From Cladocopium goreaui (lineage: Eukaryota; Sar; Dinophyceae; Suessiales; Symbiodiniaceae): 64,000 bases of DNA. A program made the translations under genes and the position numbers. Below, in pieces: positions 11,475 through 21,814 of this stretch (within the stretch, counting starts at the first letter, position 1; each line of letters opens with the position of its first letter). The notes below the pieces were generated by a model that saw only the letters and a list, made by a program, of their open reading frames with translations, was not told the DNA's origin and made no database searches. The stretch is from contig CAMXCT020001645.1 in assembly GCA_947184155.2 (NCBI GenBank), positions 62,001 to 126,000 of the forward strand, read 5' to 3'.

Positions 11475-11674
11475 GTGAGAACATGCTGACCACGGTCGCG
11501 GACGGAGAGCACAGCGGGGAATCTGACGACGGGGCGCAGCGTTCGCAGCGTTCGTCGTTCGTGGCCCAGGTGGAAGATCTGAAGAGACGAAAGAGACTAG
11601 CCAGTGATGAGTTTGAGAAAAAATATGGCTGCAATGCTGCAGAAGACAGTTGGGAGATGTTTCCTTCCAGGGAG
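11475..11674 (+). CDS. candidate exon, coiled-coil-like
   Basis: Acceptor ccgcgcag, donor GGGAG|gtgttt, phase 1 to 0, the longest exon candidate (200 bp). Begins ENMLTTVADGEHSGESDDGA; includes FVAQVEDLKRRKRLASDEFE, charged and probably helical. GC content and codon order contrast sharply with the pyrimidine array just downstream. Confidence 0.6.
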
Positions 11675-11689
11675 GTGTTTCCTACCTAT

Positions 11690-11790
11690 CAATCTTCCTA
11701 TCTACCTACCTACCTACCTGCCTACCTACCTATCTATCTATATCTCTATATCTCTCTCTCTATCTATCTGTCTGTCTGTCTATCTATCTA

Positions 11791-11821
<31 letters not shown>

Positions 11822-11900
11822 TTCTGTCACTATCTATCTTTTTTTATCCATGTTTCTATCTCTCTGTCAATCTCTCCCAATCTCTGTATCTCTATTTTTT

Positions 11901-11933
<33 letters not shown>

Positions 11934-11999
11934 ATCTCTCTCTATCTTTATCTCTGTCTCTTTATCTATCAATCTAGTTATATATCAATCTGTCTATCT
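11690..11999. repeat. CTAT/CTGT/CTCT microsatellite array
   Basis: About 310 bp of tetranucleotide pyrimidine repeats: ctac, then ctat/ctgt, then ctct. Polypyrimidine on the + strand. Confidence 0.95.
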
Positions 12000-13660
12000 G
12001 AAAGGAAACAATTATGGGAGACTTCCTTCAAAAGTGGAAAGCTGAGCGCAGAGCTGACAGCCTCGTACTAATGTGCGATTTTTCTATCCCATCTCTCTAA
12101 AGTATTGCCCCATGCCACGAAAAAGTGAGGCCAGGTCATACGAAGTCTTGCACCTGTCACTAAAATAATCTAAGCAAACCTTGAGATGCGATGCTCCACA
12201 ATGCAACCCTTCTCAGGAAATTTGCGGTCTGACCTCCAAACATATCTGATAGAGATACTGCGCCTGCCAGGCGACATGCATCTTTGCAGATCTTCCTCAA
12301 ACGTCCTACGCCTGCCATCGTTTTTTAAAAACTGCTGCAAAACCTTCACCTTTGGCTCACTTTTGCATGGTGCAGAACCCTTTGCGCCTGCTACGAAGAA
12401 CAGCGCTTCAACATCCAAAAATGGTGCAAACATGTGTTTTTTGACTTCGACATGTGCTTAACGCCGCAGCTGCGTGAGCTCAACGTCCAAAAGCGGTTCG
12501 AACCTGTGGTGCTTTTAGCATGTTGCCTTGGACATGTCTTCGCGGCACAGCCGCGTACATTTTTTCGACAGCTCAACTTCCAAAAGTGCTCCGACCCTGC
12601 GGTGTGTTTAGCATTTTGGCTTGGAAACGCACTTTGTGCCACAGCCGCGTGCAATTTTTGATCTGATCCGGCCAGATGGCTCTGCACCCGCCGCTGTAGC
12701 GAGCCTACTTTTTCAACCCGAGCCAAAAAAACACAGTGTTTCGCGGCTTTTCTACCTGTTCGCGCAATTTGATCTTCTTTCCTCGCTTCTTTGAGACCAT
12801 CTCTCTCTCTCTCTTTTCTCTCTCTCTCTCTCTCTCCCCCTCCTCTGGCTGTTTCACAGCTGTTGCTGCAGCTGTCCATAGGTCAGGAGTTTGACTTCTC
12901 AACCTCCTCTGATACTTGTTTGGCACCACAATTCCCTTCCCCCTGTTACTAAATCGCCCCCCTTGCTAAGAATAAATACTTGGAGGAGTTTTTAGTACTA
13001 GGGGGTATTTAGTAGTAGGGTGTGAAGCTTCCCCCTAATTTAAAATTAAAAAGCTTATTATGAAAAAACATAACTATTTTTGTTATTTTTTCGAAATCGG
13101 TGTTTTTTTTAATATATCATATATTGCCAAAAACATGTGTTTTATGCTTTCCCCTATTCTCAGATTAAAAACCTTAATGTAAAAAACTAAAATGTATTAT
13201 ATACAATATATATACAGTATATTTCAAAATCGACTGAGTTTCCTTAAGATCTAATTAAAAACAATATTGCCAACAACTTGATTTCGAAGCTTTCCCCCAA
13301 CCTTAAAGTAAAACCTTATTTAATACAATCTTAAAAGACGGACCCTATCAAAAATCACTCCGGGTTTGACTAGTTGTTTTTTTTAATTAGGGGGTGAAAC
13401 CCTCAAATTCGACCGTCATGTTTAATTTGTTTTCGACAGGGGATCAATTCAGAATCAAATTGGCCAGTCTGAAATTTCGGACCCTAGTTTTTAGTATTTG
13501 GGGCACGTTTAGTAAAATGGGGAGGGATTAATTATATATATATACAATATTGCATAGTATAATCTGCATCTGACTTACCACATGCCTTGAACAATATACT
13601 CTACTCAACCTGATTTTGCTCTGACACCGGGCAAAGATTAAGCAATGGGTGGGGTCGCCA
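12000..13660. other. mixed intergenic or intronic DNA
   Basis: Contains three diverged units of about 90 bp (12410-12665), a (TC)n tract near 12795-12837, and AT-rich DNA (12950-13550) with no recognisable feature. A 162-codon minus-strand frame (12391-12879) is probably a by-product of the repeats. Confidence 0.4.
12410..12665. repeat. diverged tandem repeat, ~90 bp x 3
   Basis: Units share 'caac-tccaaaa', 'ttagca', 'cttgga' and 'cacagccgcg'. Units 2 and 3 are clearest (starting near 12480 and 12572). Confidence 0.65.
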
Positions 13661-13667
13661 TTTGCAG

Positions 13668-13738
13668 GTCGTGTGAGTTCGATGTTTCCAAAGTTCCCGA
13701 CGCTGCTTTGGCTCAGCTTTCGCGGGGATGGACCATGG
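13668..13738 (+). CDS. candidate exon
   Basis: Acceptor gccatttgcag, phase 2 start. Reads SCEFDVSKVPDAALAQLSRG then WTM. The donor is uncertain (atgg|gcc, or gatg|gacc). Confidence 0.4.
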
Positions 13739-14610
13739 GCCAAAACTGAAACAGCGACACCGTGACGTCACTGGGTCCTTCAAGAAAGCAAGCACTGGAT
13801 CAAAAGCCATGAGTTGGTGAATCTGTTGGAGCCGGTGAGTTGATATTAATTGATTGGTCAAGGAACCAAGTGCAATCATGGGTGTCCTTGTCCAATTGGT
13901 TGAGTACATTGAGTGGCAGGGGTGACCCACATTTTTTGCCACAAATCCCAACGGAACAGAGAACTCATGGAGGGCTTTAAGTGCCCCACTTGAAGGACAT
14001 AGGTAACTAAGCTTGTATTTTGGCTAAAACAGTAAACATGTTTGGACATATGGCCAAATTTCACCAACAAATTCAATGATCAAGCAAACAAACATGACAA
14101 TCAAACATCCAATGTTTATTGATAATGTTTTTTCTTGAAAATTGCGACTGTCCACCAATCTGTTGAAGTCGCAGGGAGTGAGACCCGTCACGGCCACCAA
14201 CATTATTAAATCCCAGATTAAAGGCAGCAGATGCAAAATCCCGCAAGTTCATGTCAAAGGAAAATCCAATTCATGTTTATTAAATTGTCATTTTTGACCT
14301 GAACAAAATCGAAACAAATCTGGTTTTGCTTGAGTCTACAGGTTGGTTTGGTTTACGCCTTTGGTGGCTCCAAATAATTCCCATTAACACCCATATCCAA
14401 TTATAGTTGATTTTATGTATTATATATAAAACTAATATCCCATTAAAATAGTTTTATTTCTGGTTATATCCCCATAAAATTGTAGATTTTGACTCAAAAT
14501 TTCCGGTTCTATCAATGGTAGTTGGTTACACATCCCAAACTTTAAAAAAAACAAGACAAATCTTGATCCGGCAATGGCTCCCTTGCCACGCGGCTGGCCA
14601 TGACGCTCAG

Positions 14611-14679
14611 CCGACGCGTATCGGGACCAACCACGTCCACGTCCCGGACAGCTTCGCGGGTGCACGGGCCGACTCGGGG
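14611..14679 (+). CDS. candidate exon
   Basis: Acceptor gacgctcag, donor GGGG|gtaatg, phase 0 to 0, 23 codons beginning PTRIGTNHVHVPDSFAGARA. Strong GC island. Its end phase fits the exon at 21211, on the far side of the hAT element. Confidence 0.45.
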
Positions 14680-14714
14680 GTAATGTTGACAAAAGATGAA
14701 AAATAACTTGGAAT

Positions 14715-14819
14715 TACCCTCTGGTAAATAAACATAGACCCTGAAAATCACCAATTTTTAATGGAAACTAATCTTCCAACCTCTATCTGCCAGGGTCTAT
14801 GTTAATTTACCAGAGGGTA
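14715..14819. mobile_element. MITE-C copy, intact
   Basis: Best family C copy. It has A-like ends (TACCCTCTGG, CCAGAGGGTA), but its inner arms are 'acatagaccctg' and 'cagggtctatgt'. Confidence 0.8.
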
Positions 14820-15324
14820 TGTTTTAGGATTAGGGTTTAGGTTGATTAATGGTTAATAATGGTTACTGGGATTAACCGAAACCCTAATGTTAGGATTAAC
14901 CATTATTGGGATTAACCATTATGTTAGGTTGACAATGATTAATAATGGGTTTAACCATGGTTTATTGGGACTATGGCATTGTGTATTGGGATTTTTTTGG
15001 GAATACTGGTATCATATTGTTGGGATATAATGTTAATAAAGCAATAGTAAATCATCCCCAAATTGACCATAAATGGATGGTATATAACCATCAACATATG
15101 AATGGTTGATTCTTGTTTTACTGACACTTTCATGGGTTTAACCATGGTGTATAATGATGAATTATGGTTCATCATAGGTGTATAACCAAAAATAATAGAC
15201 GAAAAATGTGGGGATGGTTGAAACCCCAGCTGTAAAAATGGTGATGACTTGGGGATGGTGTCGGTGTATGGTTTTATGTTACAGCATTGTTTTGAAGAAT
15301 GGACATTGGATTGACCATACCATT

Positions 15325-15428
15325 TACCCTCTGGTAATTTAACATAACTATGGAAAATCACCATTTTCAATGGGAAAATTCACTATAAATGGTGATTTTC
15401 AATAGCTATGTTAAATTACCAGAGGGTA
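15325..15428. mobile_element. MITE-A copy
   Basis: Complete, TACCCTCTGG to CCAGAGGGTA. Confidence 0.85.
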
Positions 15429-15915
15429 TCAATGGGGTTGGGATTCAACAGGATTTTGTGATGGGATTTCATCAATGGCCATGCAACAGGAACCGATTCA
15501 TTGGAGGTACCGGTTCCATATATTTTTGGCCTATTTTTCAGGGCTATTGTTCAGGGAATATCCCCACAATTCATATGGCCTTATATGGTACAGTACCTCC
15601 ATTTTAGGATCCTGGAATTCCCATTGATTTAACGGGATTTAATGATATTTCTCAATGGACTCAATGAGATTTAACAGGCATGGGGATCAATCGCCATTAT
15701 AAACCAAATTCATAGTTGGAGGAACTGGAAAGAAAAACTGGTTAGTAAGTCTCGTGAGTCAAGTGGAACGAACTATGGCTACTAAGTAGTTAAGTGGGAT
15801 GATCCTTGGTTATTTGACCAATGTTCTATTACTGACTATAATATATACATATTGGGCATTTCCGCATCAACCTCTCCAATTCCTTTTTTTTCAAGGTACC
15901 AAATACAAGAACACC

Positions 15916-15923
15916 TCTGAAAC
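15916..15923. repeat. hAT target duplication, left
   Basis: TCTGAAAC, repeated exactly at 20214-20221. Confidence 0.93.
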
Positions 15924-15934
15924 CAGAGTGGGTC

Positions 15935-16025
15935 CAAACACGTTTAAACATTAAACCGTTTAAACTTCAAACCGTTTAAACACGTTTACAGCCATGACCC
16001 CGGAAATGTTTAAACGTTTAAACAG
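15935..16025. repeat. GTTTAAAC subterminal array, left
   Basis: Five GTTTAAAC octamers, likely transposase-binding motifs of the hAT end. Confidence 0.8.
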
Positions 16026-16148
16026 TTGCCCCACGGGCACTTTGGATATACATGTCACGAACAGATTTCTGAGTGCTTCATTCTGGAGTCAGTGCGATGT
16101 TTTTCTTGTGGCCGTAGTTCTTTTTGGCGCAAGCCACCACTAGCTGAA

Positions 16149-16793
16149 ATGCCTCCCAAGGAGGCACAAGCTAAAGCGCATGTGTCAGCAAGGGGCTTGA
16201 AGAGGGCCCGTGCAGCTGCTGAGCCCCAAGGCCCTGTGCATGCTGAAGATGTAGAAAGATTAGTTTTGGAAGGCAAGCGCTCATGGCTCTACAATCACTT
16301 CCATCTCAGAAAGGAGTGCGAAGTTGGATGGGAAAAGATTTTCTTTTGCAATGTGTGCTGTTCAGGGAAGAGAGGGACAGTGGATGCGAAAGAAGGCAAA
16401 ATCTATTTGAAAAACGCAGCCATGAATCCAATGCAGCGACATCTTGAGAAGCATGGCATTTCCAAGGCCACTGTTGCTGAGCAGTCGGGGCAGCCATCAA
16501 TTCTTTCTCACATGAAGCACCCGAAGTCGAGAAACGAAAAGCTCTTGGATTTCTTTGCTGAGCGAGTTCTGGTGAAACATGGTCAGCCTGTGTCGTTGTG
16601 CGAGCACGAAGGCTTCAGAGAGTTTTGTCACGAGCTCGATGCCAGGTTCCACTTCTGTTCTCGGAAGAAGATGTCGTCCAAAGTTCTGCCTAGAGTGCTG
16701 GATCACCTCGAAGAGGATGGGCAAAGCTGTCTTGAATCTGTTGAGCAAATCGGATTCGGAAATCGTTTAAACATGTTTAAACCTAATGTTTAA
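16149..16793 (+). CDS. hAT transposase part 1: BED zinc finger
   Basis: Begins at ATG 16149 (MPPKEAQAKAHVS); upstream codons in frame are less protein-like. A BED-type DNA-binding finger has CNVC near codon 67 and HLEKHG about 35 residues on. Then comes a helical linker (VLPRVLDHLEEDGQ). The frame runs into the internal GTTTAAAC array and stops at 16793. The last real codons are probably before about 16740, with an intron or insertion up to the acceptor at 16937. This domain places the protein at element ends. Confidence 0.8.
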   Translation: MPPKEAQAKAHVSARGLKRARAAAEPQGPVHAEDVERLVLEGKRSWLYNHFHLRKECEVGWEKIFFCNVCCSGKRGTVDAKEGKIYLKNAAMNPMQRHLEKHGISKATVAEQSGQPSILSHMKHPKSRNEKLLDFFAERVLVKHGQPVSLCEHEGFREFCHELDARFHFCSRKKMSSKVLPRVLDHLEEDGQSCLESVEQIGFGNRLNMFKPNV

Positions 16794-16885
16794 ACATGTT
16801 TAAACGAAAACCATAGGAGTGATGATGATTAGTTTCGTTTAAACATGTTTAAACATTAGGTTTAAACATGTTTAAACGAAAATAA
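16740..16885. repeat. internal GTTTAAAC module 1
   Basis: 'ttgagcaaatcggattcgg' followed by eight GTTTAAAC octamers in two blocks separated by 'accataggagtgatgatgat'. Near-copy at 18201-18415. Confidence 0.85.
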
Positions 16886-16937
16886 TGAGGTAAGGGCCCT
16901 TGCTGTTGTGGGTTGTGATTGGCTGGGTGTTGCTTGC

Positions 16938-17212
16938 AGGATGTGCGCTCTATGCTGCAAGAAGTTCTATGGCAAGACAAGACCACGTGTTTGCATTATG
17001 CGTGTGACCTTTGGACAGCTTCTTTCTCCTCCGATCAATTCATGGGGCATATTGTGAGCTGGATTTCGCCCTCGTTTGAAATGTTCACTGTGTGCCTTGA
17101 TATGACTTTGTGGACAGAAGCGAAGACTGCCACCAATCAAAGAGAGCAGATCCTCGAGGTTTTCAAGCTGTTTGCGGCCGGGCGGGGAGAAAATGTGTTT
17201 GATCCTTTTTAA
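16938..17212 (+). CDS. hAT transposase part 2: first catalytic Asp
   Basis: Follows acceptor gcttgcag. Reads DVRSMLQEVLWQDKT and then CLHYACDLWTASFSSDQF, matching the hAT region around the first catalytic Asp (D-x-WTS). HIVSWISPSFEMFTVCLDM follows, as in the RNase-H-like core. The frame ends at 17212 in FDPF. A gtaagg just upstream (16893) with this acceptor resembles a short intron. Confidence 0.75.
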
Positions 17213-17329
17213 AAAAATAAGGAAGTGAACTTTCCAGAAATCTCAGAGGTAGAGTGGAGCTGTTTCCGGAATGGAGTTTGGAGTGGTAAAAGTACGTAGG
17301 AGTAGAACTAGGACCCCGCAGTTAGGAGT

Positions 17330-17592
17330 TCCCATCACAAGTAGATTCCCATTGCATTCCCATCATAATCCCATTATATTCCCATCACAAGTAGATTCCC
17401 ATTGTATTCCCATCATAATCCCATTATATTCCCATCACAAGTAGATTCCCATTGCATTCCTTTCATAATCCCATGATATTCCCATCATAATCCCATTATA
17501 TTCCCATCGCAAGTAGATTCCCATTGCATTCCCATCATAATCCCATTGTAGTCCCACCATAAGTAGATTCCCATTGTATTCCCATCATAATA
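17330..17592. repeat. ~50-bp minisatellite inside hAT
   Basis: About five copies of a unit containing 'cacaagtagattcccattg' and 'catcataatcccattatat', between transposase parts 2 and 3; probably intronic. Confidence 0.85.
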
Positions 17593-17653
17593 GCAGTTTC
17601 ACGGGGGCATAACTAGGACCCCAAAGTTCCACGGAATAGGAATAGGACTAGGA

Positions 17654-18121
17654 ATGTTTGACCAGGTCACCACCGGCATTAAAGGGGAAGTCATCCACGT
17701 TTCATCCCTGCAGATCCATGAGAATCGACGTGGTACCTTGACCACTGATGGAGAAGCGGCTGTGAAGAAAGCTTGCCAAGAAGTTGTGGCTGCAACAACC
17801 GAAAAGTGCCACGGCAACTTTGTAGGGTTGCATGTTCCTTGCGCTGCTCACAACCTGCAGTTACCGCCTAAACACCAGCTGCTCAAAGCAAGGGACCCAG
17901 AGAAGCAGCGGGAAAAGTATGGCGGCAATGCAGCCGTGCTGGAGCTCGTGAAGATGTGCAGAGCGACCGTACAGCACTTCCACATGAGCGTCAAGGGTTG
18001 GAAGCAACTTTTGGAGATTTGTGCGGAAACCAAAGAGAACGACTTGAAGTTTATCCAGGACACGGAGACACGCTGGAACAGCACGTTGGAGCTGATGACG
18101 AGCGTTTGGTCACTCGCCTGA
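17654..18121 (+). CDS. hAT transposase part 3: second catalytic Asp
   Basis: TLTTDGEAAVKKACQEVV carries the second Asp; GLHVPCAAHNLQL matches the conserved C-x2-H region of hAT transposases, and QDTETRWNSTLELM the conserved TRW motif. Coding similarity begins near the acceptor ccctgcag (about 17715). The frame breaks after VWSLA at 18121, just before the second GTTTAAAC module. Confidence 0.8.
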   Translation: MFDQVTTGIKGEVIHVSSLQIHENRRGTLTTDGEAAVKKACQEVVAATTEKCHGNFVGLHVPCAAHNLQLPPKHQLLKARDPEKQREKYGGNAAVLELVKMCRATVQHFHMSVKGWKQLLEICAETKENDLKFIQDTETRWNSTLELMTSVWSLA

Positions 18122-18200
18122 CAAACGTGAAACTTGAAATGTTTCCTTTGAAAGTTCAGCCACATAGGGGTATCTTTCTTTTAGCACATACGATCGAAAA

Positions 18201-18415
18201 GGTTTGAGCAAATCGGATTCGGAAATCGTTTTCACATGTTTAAACCTAATGTTTAAACAGGTTTAAACGAAAACCATAGGGCTGATGATAATTAGTTGCG
18301 TTTAAACATGTTTAAACACGGTGTTTAAACATGTTTAAACGAAAACCATAGGGTTGATGATGATTAGTTACGTTTAAACACGTTTAAACACGGTGTTTAA
18401 ACATGTTTAAACGAA
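18201..18415. repeat. internal GTTTAAAC module 2
   Basis: Second copy of the module at 16740, starting 'ttgagcaaatcggattcgg' and extended to eleven octamers. Confidence 0.85.
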
Positions 18416-18417
18416 AT

Positions 18418-19336
18418 CCAACTGCAACTTGCCCGCTTTGCTTTTCGAGGCGCAAGCAGAAAGCGTTGCTACAATACAAAGAGAGGCATCCCACAAAGCT
18501 TCCTGGTTGGTCCCAGCTACATTTCCTTCAGCTTCAGCAATGCATTGGTGTGCTTAACCCGATTGCCACAGCCACAGAGTTGATTCAAGGAGCTAAGTAT
18601 CCAACAGCCAGTTTGTACTTCCCTGCCTTGTGTGCGGTGCAAACGTCTTTGCTACCACAGACACAAATCTGGCTGCCTCAAGAAACTGGGGAGGATAAGC
18701 CCTGCGGGCAAGACGCTTTGACTTCGGAGGCCAAGGAGTTGCGTGCAAATCTGAGTTCTGAATACGTGGGGTACATGAGTGAGCTTACCTCTGACGTCCG
18801 TGAGCTCTTGATTGCTGCAGCCCAGTTTGATCCCAAGTTTAAGGACTTGGGCTGGCTGCCTGGGCACAGCAACGATGACAAAGATGAGAGAGCAGTTGCT
18901 GCCCGCAAAAAGGTCAATGCCAACTTGGTCGCCCTTTGCCTCAAGGTCTACAAGCAGATGTTTGAAGCTCCGCCTGACACCTCCGATTTGAAAGATGTTC
19001 CCATTTCTCCTGCAAAACAGAAAACAGATGTATTCTTTTCAAGATTCAGTGCTTGCAGCAGCTCTCGGAAAGATCCAGCGCCTGCGGAGCCAGCCGAAGA
19101 GAAGACAACCTGGACAGAGTTCCACACTGCATTGCGCAATGAGTGCTACGCTTACTTGCTGTCTTCATCTGGTGATTCAGGCCTGGCTCCGTTGAAGTGG
19201 TGGAAATCTGTTGGCGTGAAAGACTTGCCGAAGCTAGCTTTGCCAGCCAGGTATTTTCTTTCCATCCCTGCCAGCCAAGCTAGTACAGAGCGCCTCTTCT
19301 CCCTCGGAGGCAGAGAGACTTGCAGTCCTGTGGAAA
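18418..19336 (+). CDS. hAT transposase part 4: C-terminal core and hATC
   Basis: Open from the end of the palindrome array. It includes a helical region (LLIAAAQFDPKFKDLGWLPG) and the hATC dimerisation signature YFLSIPASQASTERLFSLGG. After GGR the frame is lost: the next open frame (19314-19439) continues with the expected hATC ending NMDPDRLSRLVASQMNLPTV. So there is a one-frame shift at about 19311-19325. Confidence 0.8.
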
Positions 19337-19439
19337 TATGGATCCCGACCGCCTGAGCCGCTTGGTCGCTTCCCAAATGAATTTGCCAACTGTGTTAGAT
19401 TTCAGACAGCGTCAAAAAGCCGTTGTCGATGTGGATTAA
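19314..19439 (+). pseudogene. hATC C-terminus in shifted frame
   Basis: Frame 3 continuation: NMDPDRLSRLVASQMNLPTV then LDFRQRQKAVVDVD and stop TAA at 19437. It matches the usual end of hATC domains, so the shift upstream is a lesion. Confidence 0.75.
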
Positions 19440-19565
19440 GGTCCAGCAAAAGCTGCACCACCTCTCTATGTGTCACCCCTGGAGCAGTGAGCGCCACTTA
19501 AAACAATCAAAGCCCAGAATCCTTGTCTGAGCCAATGTCCAAGTTCCAATGAAAGTGCCGCTCTG

Positions 19566-19877
19566 TTGTTTTTTGTGCATGCCTTGAAGTTTCACTTCAA
19601 CACCGTAGCTGGTGATTGCTCGAGCTACAGATTCGAAACCGAAATGTACATGGTCGTTCTGTCAAATTACCCTCCCGAGGGTTCAGTGGACGCGCGATGG
19701 TGGGTGACCTTCCGGTCACGTGCACGAGCAAGGGCCTTTGGAGCCGGCTTCGCTGCGCTGCTGGTCCGCTTTGTGACGCGACCTTGGTGCATTAGTTTGT
19801 ACACAGTTGACTTCGGCTCCTGGCCTGACTCTTGGGACCAACCTCTTCTCCAGTGGATGCTAGCGCACACCAACTGA
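19566..19877 (+). CDS. unrecognised 103-codon frame in hAT 3' region
   Basis: Arg/Ala/Trp-rich (FRSRARARAFGAGFAALLVR). GC-rich and inside the transposon. I recognise no family and it may be non-coding. Confidence 0.25.
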   Translation: MFFVHALKFHFNTVAGDCSSYRFETEMYMVVLSNYPPEGSVDARWWVTFRSRARARAFGAGFAALLVRFVTRPWCISLYTVDFGSWPDSWDQPLLQWMLAHTN

Positions 19878-20057
19878 CAACTGAAAACTCACGCCCAGAA
19901 AAAAGTGCAGCTTGACCGACATTCGTCTGCGCAAGGTATCCATACATAGAATTGATTGGCTTGCAGCAAATCTTGCTGGTGCATCGTTGATAAGTTGAAA
20001 CTTGTGGCCATTTTGATGAGCACAGCGAGCATGATCTCCTGCGTTTGGGTCATGGAA

Positions 20058-20201
20058 TTCGTTTAAACATGTTTAAACATAGTGTTTAAACATGTTTAAA
20101 GGAATTCCGAATGTCACCCCTACTACCCGGAATGGTTTAAACATTTTTGGTTTAAACATCGTTTAAACAAAAAAATGTTTAAACCGTTTAAACCAACCCT
20201 A
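20058..20201. repeat. GTTTAAAC subterminal array, right
   Basis: Eight octamers in two clusters (20059-20101 and 20134-20192), mirroring the left end. Confidence 0.8.
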
Positions 20202-20213
20202 GGCCCAACCCTG

Positions 20214-20221
20214 TCTGAAAC
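20214..20221. repeat. hAT target duplication, right
   Basis: TCTGAAAC, identical to 15916-15923. Confidence 0.93.
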
Positions 20222-21091
20222 CCTTTTAAATTTGTGGTTATTGTGTCTTTTCTCGTTCAAAAGAACGGTTTATTGATTTTCATTGGTTATTTTTGTTTCT
20301 CAAAAGTTGAAACAACCAAGAATCTAGATGAACCGTTTAAAGTAATTAACCCCATGATACCATGATACACCAACATGCCCCAACACCAGTCCCAACACCT
20401 TCAACATAGACTTTTTTGTAGAAATTTAGCTGGACAAAAGAGAAAACGGTACCGAGGAATCAGCAGCCCCATGATGAACTTTTGGAGTGCATCCCACTTA
20501 GTAAATGATTAATAACCCATATATAAGTGGGGTATACCCTGTATAACTTGATAAACAAAATCCGGTTCTTGCTGACTCAGTAATTGGGATCCCACTACTT
20601 ACTACAGTAATAATATGTTTATTGAGATCCTTGTTAAACACTATTTATATCTCTATTACCCAAAGTTTGGAAATCATAAACCATGTTTTCACCAATGTTC
20701 TTCCTGGTTTCAATAAAACAAGAATATCCAAAAGCATTGATATAACCATATGATCTACGTTGCACCAGGATAGTTGAATCACATATGCTTATATATCATA
20801 TGGTTATAGCTTTGAATCCAGGATGATTATACAATATGCTTGTACATGGAGGTGTCCTAAGTTATTGGGGGACTTAGTATAGGTCAACAACCATGGTGAT
20901 TTGGGCATCCGCCATTTTAAGAAACACCAATATTTTATATGTCAATCCCCAATCCCCAAATACAAAATAATATATTATATAGATATATATGCGCACCACG
21001 TTGCACCATGATAATCAAATGGTCACATAAGCATATATTTATCAGATGTGCACCAAAGACCATATAATAACCCCTCAGAAAAAAATATTTT

Positions 21092-21125
<34 letters not shown>

Positions 21126-21210
21126 GGTATAACTATATATATATGTATATACAAATATAAGTCCATATAATCTGGTTATTTCTGGGACAATTTTCACCAC
21201 TTCCTGGCAG
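20222..21210. other. AT-rich gap, no gene seen
   Basis: Intron-like DNA. 20840-20935 loosely matches repeated sequence near 26900 and 46230 (ggaggt..cc ... gggg..cc). Confidence 0.4.
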
Positions 21211-21358
21211 GTGGTCTCTGCTCCGGCGCGCACCGTGGTCTCAGCTTCCCGTGTGGTGCAGAGCCCTGCGTCGAGCCCACGGGTCGTGCAGCGCGGCCTC
21301 GCCAAGGTGATCACGGAGCGGGCGCGCAGTGCGGCACCGAGGGCGCGTCACTTGGCAG
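21211..21358 (+). CDS. candidate exon, strong
   Basis: One of the clearest exon islands: acceptor cttcctggcag, donor GGCAG|gtggaa, phase 0 to 1, 49 codons. Begins VVSAPARTVVSASRVVQSPA and ends RSAAPRARHLA. Ala/Arg/Ser/Val-rich and basic. The end phase joins the exon at 22913 to give Val. Confidence 0.6.
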
Positions 21359-21474
21359 GTGGAAAAATCTTGTGAAAAATGATGGACATATGGGAAGGGA
21401 TTAATATCTGGTTGGTGGTTTGGAACATGAATTCCCCACCTGCCAGGTGAGGGTTGTTAGATTTTATGTCAGTT

Positions 21475-21605
21475 GCCTCCTCCTCCTGCTCCTCCTCCTC
21501 CTGCTCCTCCTCCTCCTCGTCCTCCGCCTCCTCCTGCTCCTCCTCCTCCTCGTCCTCCTTGTCATCCTTGTCGTCCTTGTCGTCCTCGTCGTCCTCGTCG
21601 TCCTT
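21475..21605. repeat. CTC/GTC trinucleotide microsatellite
   Basis: (ctcctc)n and (gtcctc)n, polypyrimidine on the + strand. The poly-Ser, poly-Leu, poly-Pro and poly-Glu frames are artefacts of it. Confidence 0.92.
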
Positions 21606-21626
21606 GCTCAACTGCGACCCGCGATC

Positions 21627-21810
21627 CACAGTGTTCTCTGCCGGACCTCAACCACGACCACCCACGCCCAGTGTTCCCTGCCGGACCTCAACCACGACCA
21701 GCCACGCCCAGTGTTCCCTGCCGGACCTCAACCACGACCATCCACGCCCAGTGTTCCCTGCCGGACCTCAACCGCGACTTCCAGATCGCAGTGGGCACTG
21801 CCGGACCTCA
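21627..21810. repeat. 40-bp tandem repeat, ~4.5 copies
   Basis: Unit contains 'cagtgttccctgccgg' and 'acctcaaccacgacca'. The last copy is diverged. Confidence 0.92.
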
Positions 21811-21814
21811 ACGG

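Larger units (their letters stand above)
15924..20213 (+). mobile_element. full-length hAT DNA transposon
   Basis: The left end CAGAGTGGGTCC and the complement of the right end, CAGGGTTGGGCC, form imperfect terminal inverted repeats of the hAT CAGxG type. A perfect 8-bp duplication, diagnostic of hAT, flanks the 4,290-bp element. Subterminal arrays of GTTTAAAC lie just inside both ends. Inside are fragments of one transposase with a BED finger, the catalytic-domain landmarks and the hATC dimerisation region. The intact duplication implies a fairly recent insertion, but the frame breaks suggest the copy is now dead or needs splicing. Confidence 0.93.

Noticed and set aside
11604..12071. Frames of 130-155 codons over the CTAT array
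   Set aside because: Ser/Leu/Tyr-rich translation of the microsatellite. Only the first about 65 codons of the overlapping frame at 11475 look like real coding.
12391..12879. 162-codon minus-strand frame
   Set aside because: Lies over the ~90-bp repeats and a (TC)n tract; its start is poly-Arg/Glu from the TC run and there is no domain or splice support.
16740..18415. GTTTAAAC arrays as a CRISPR-like array
   Set aside because: Octamers are irregularly spaced palindromes without constant repeat and spacer lengths, inside a hAT transposon of a eukaryote.
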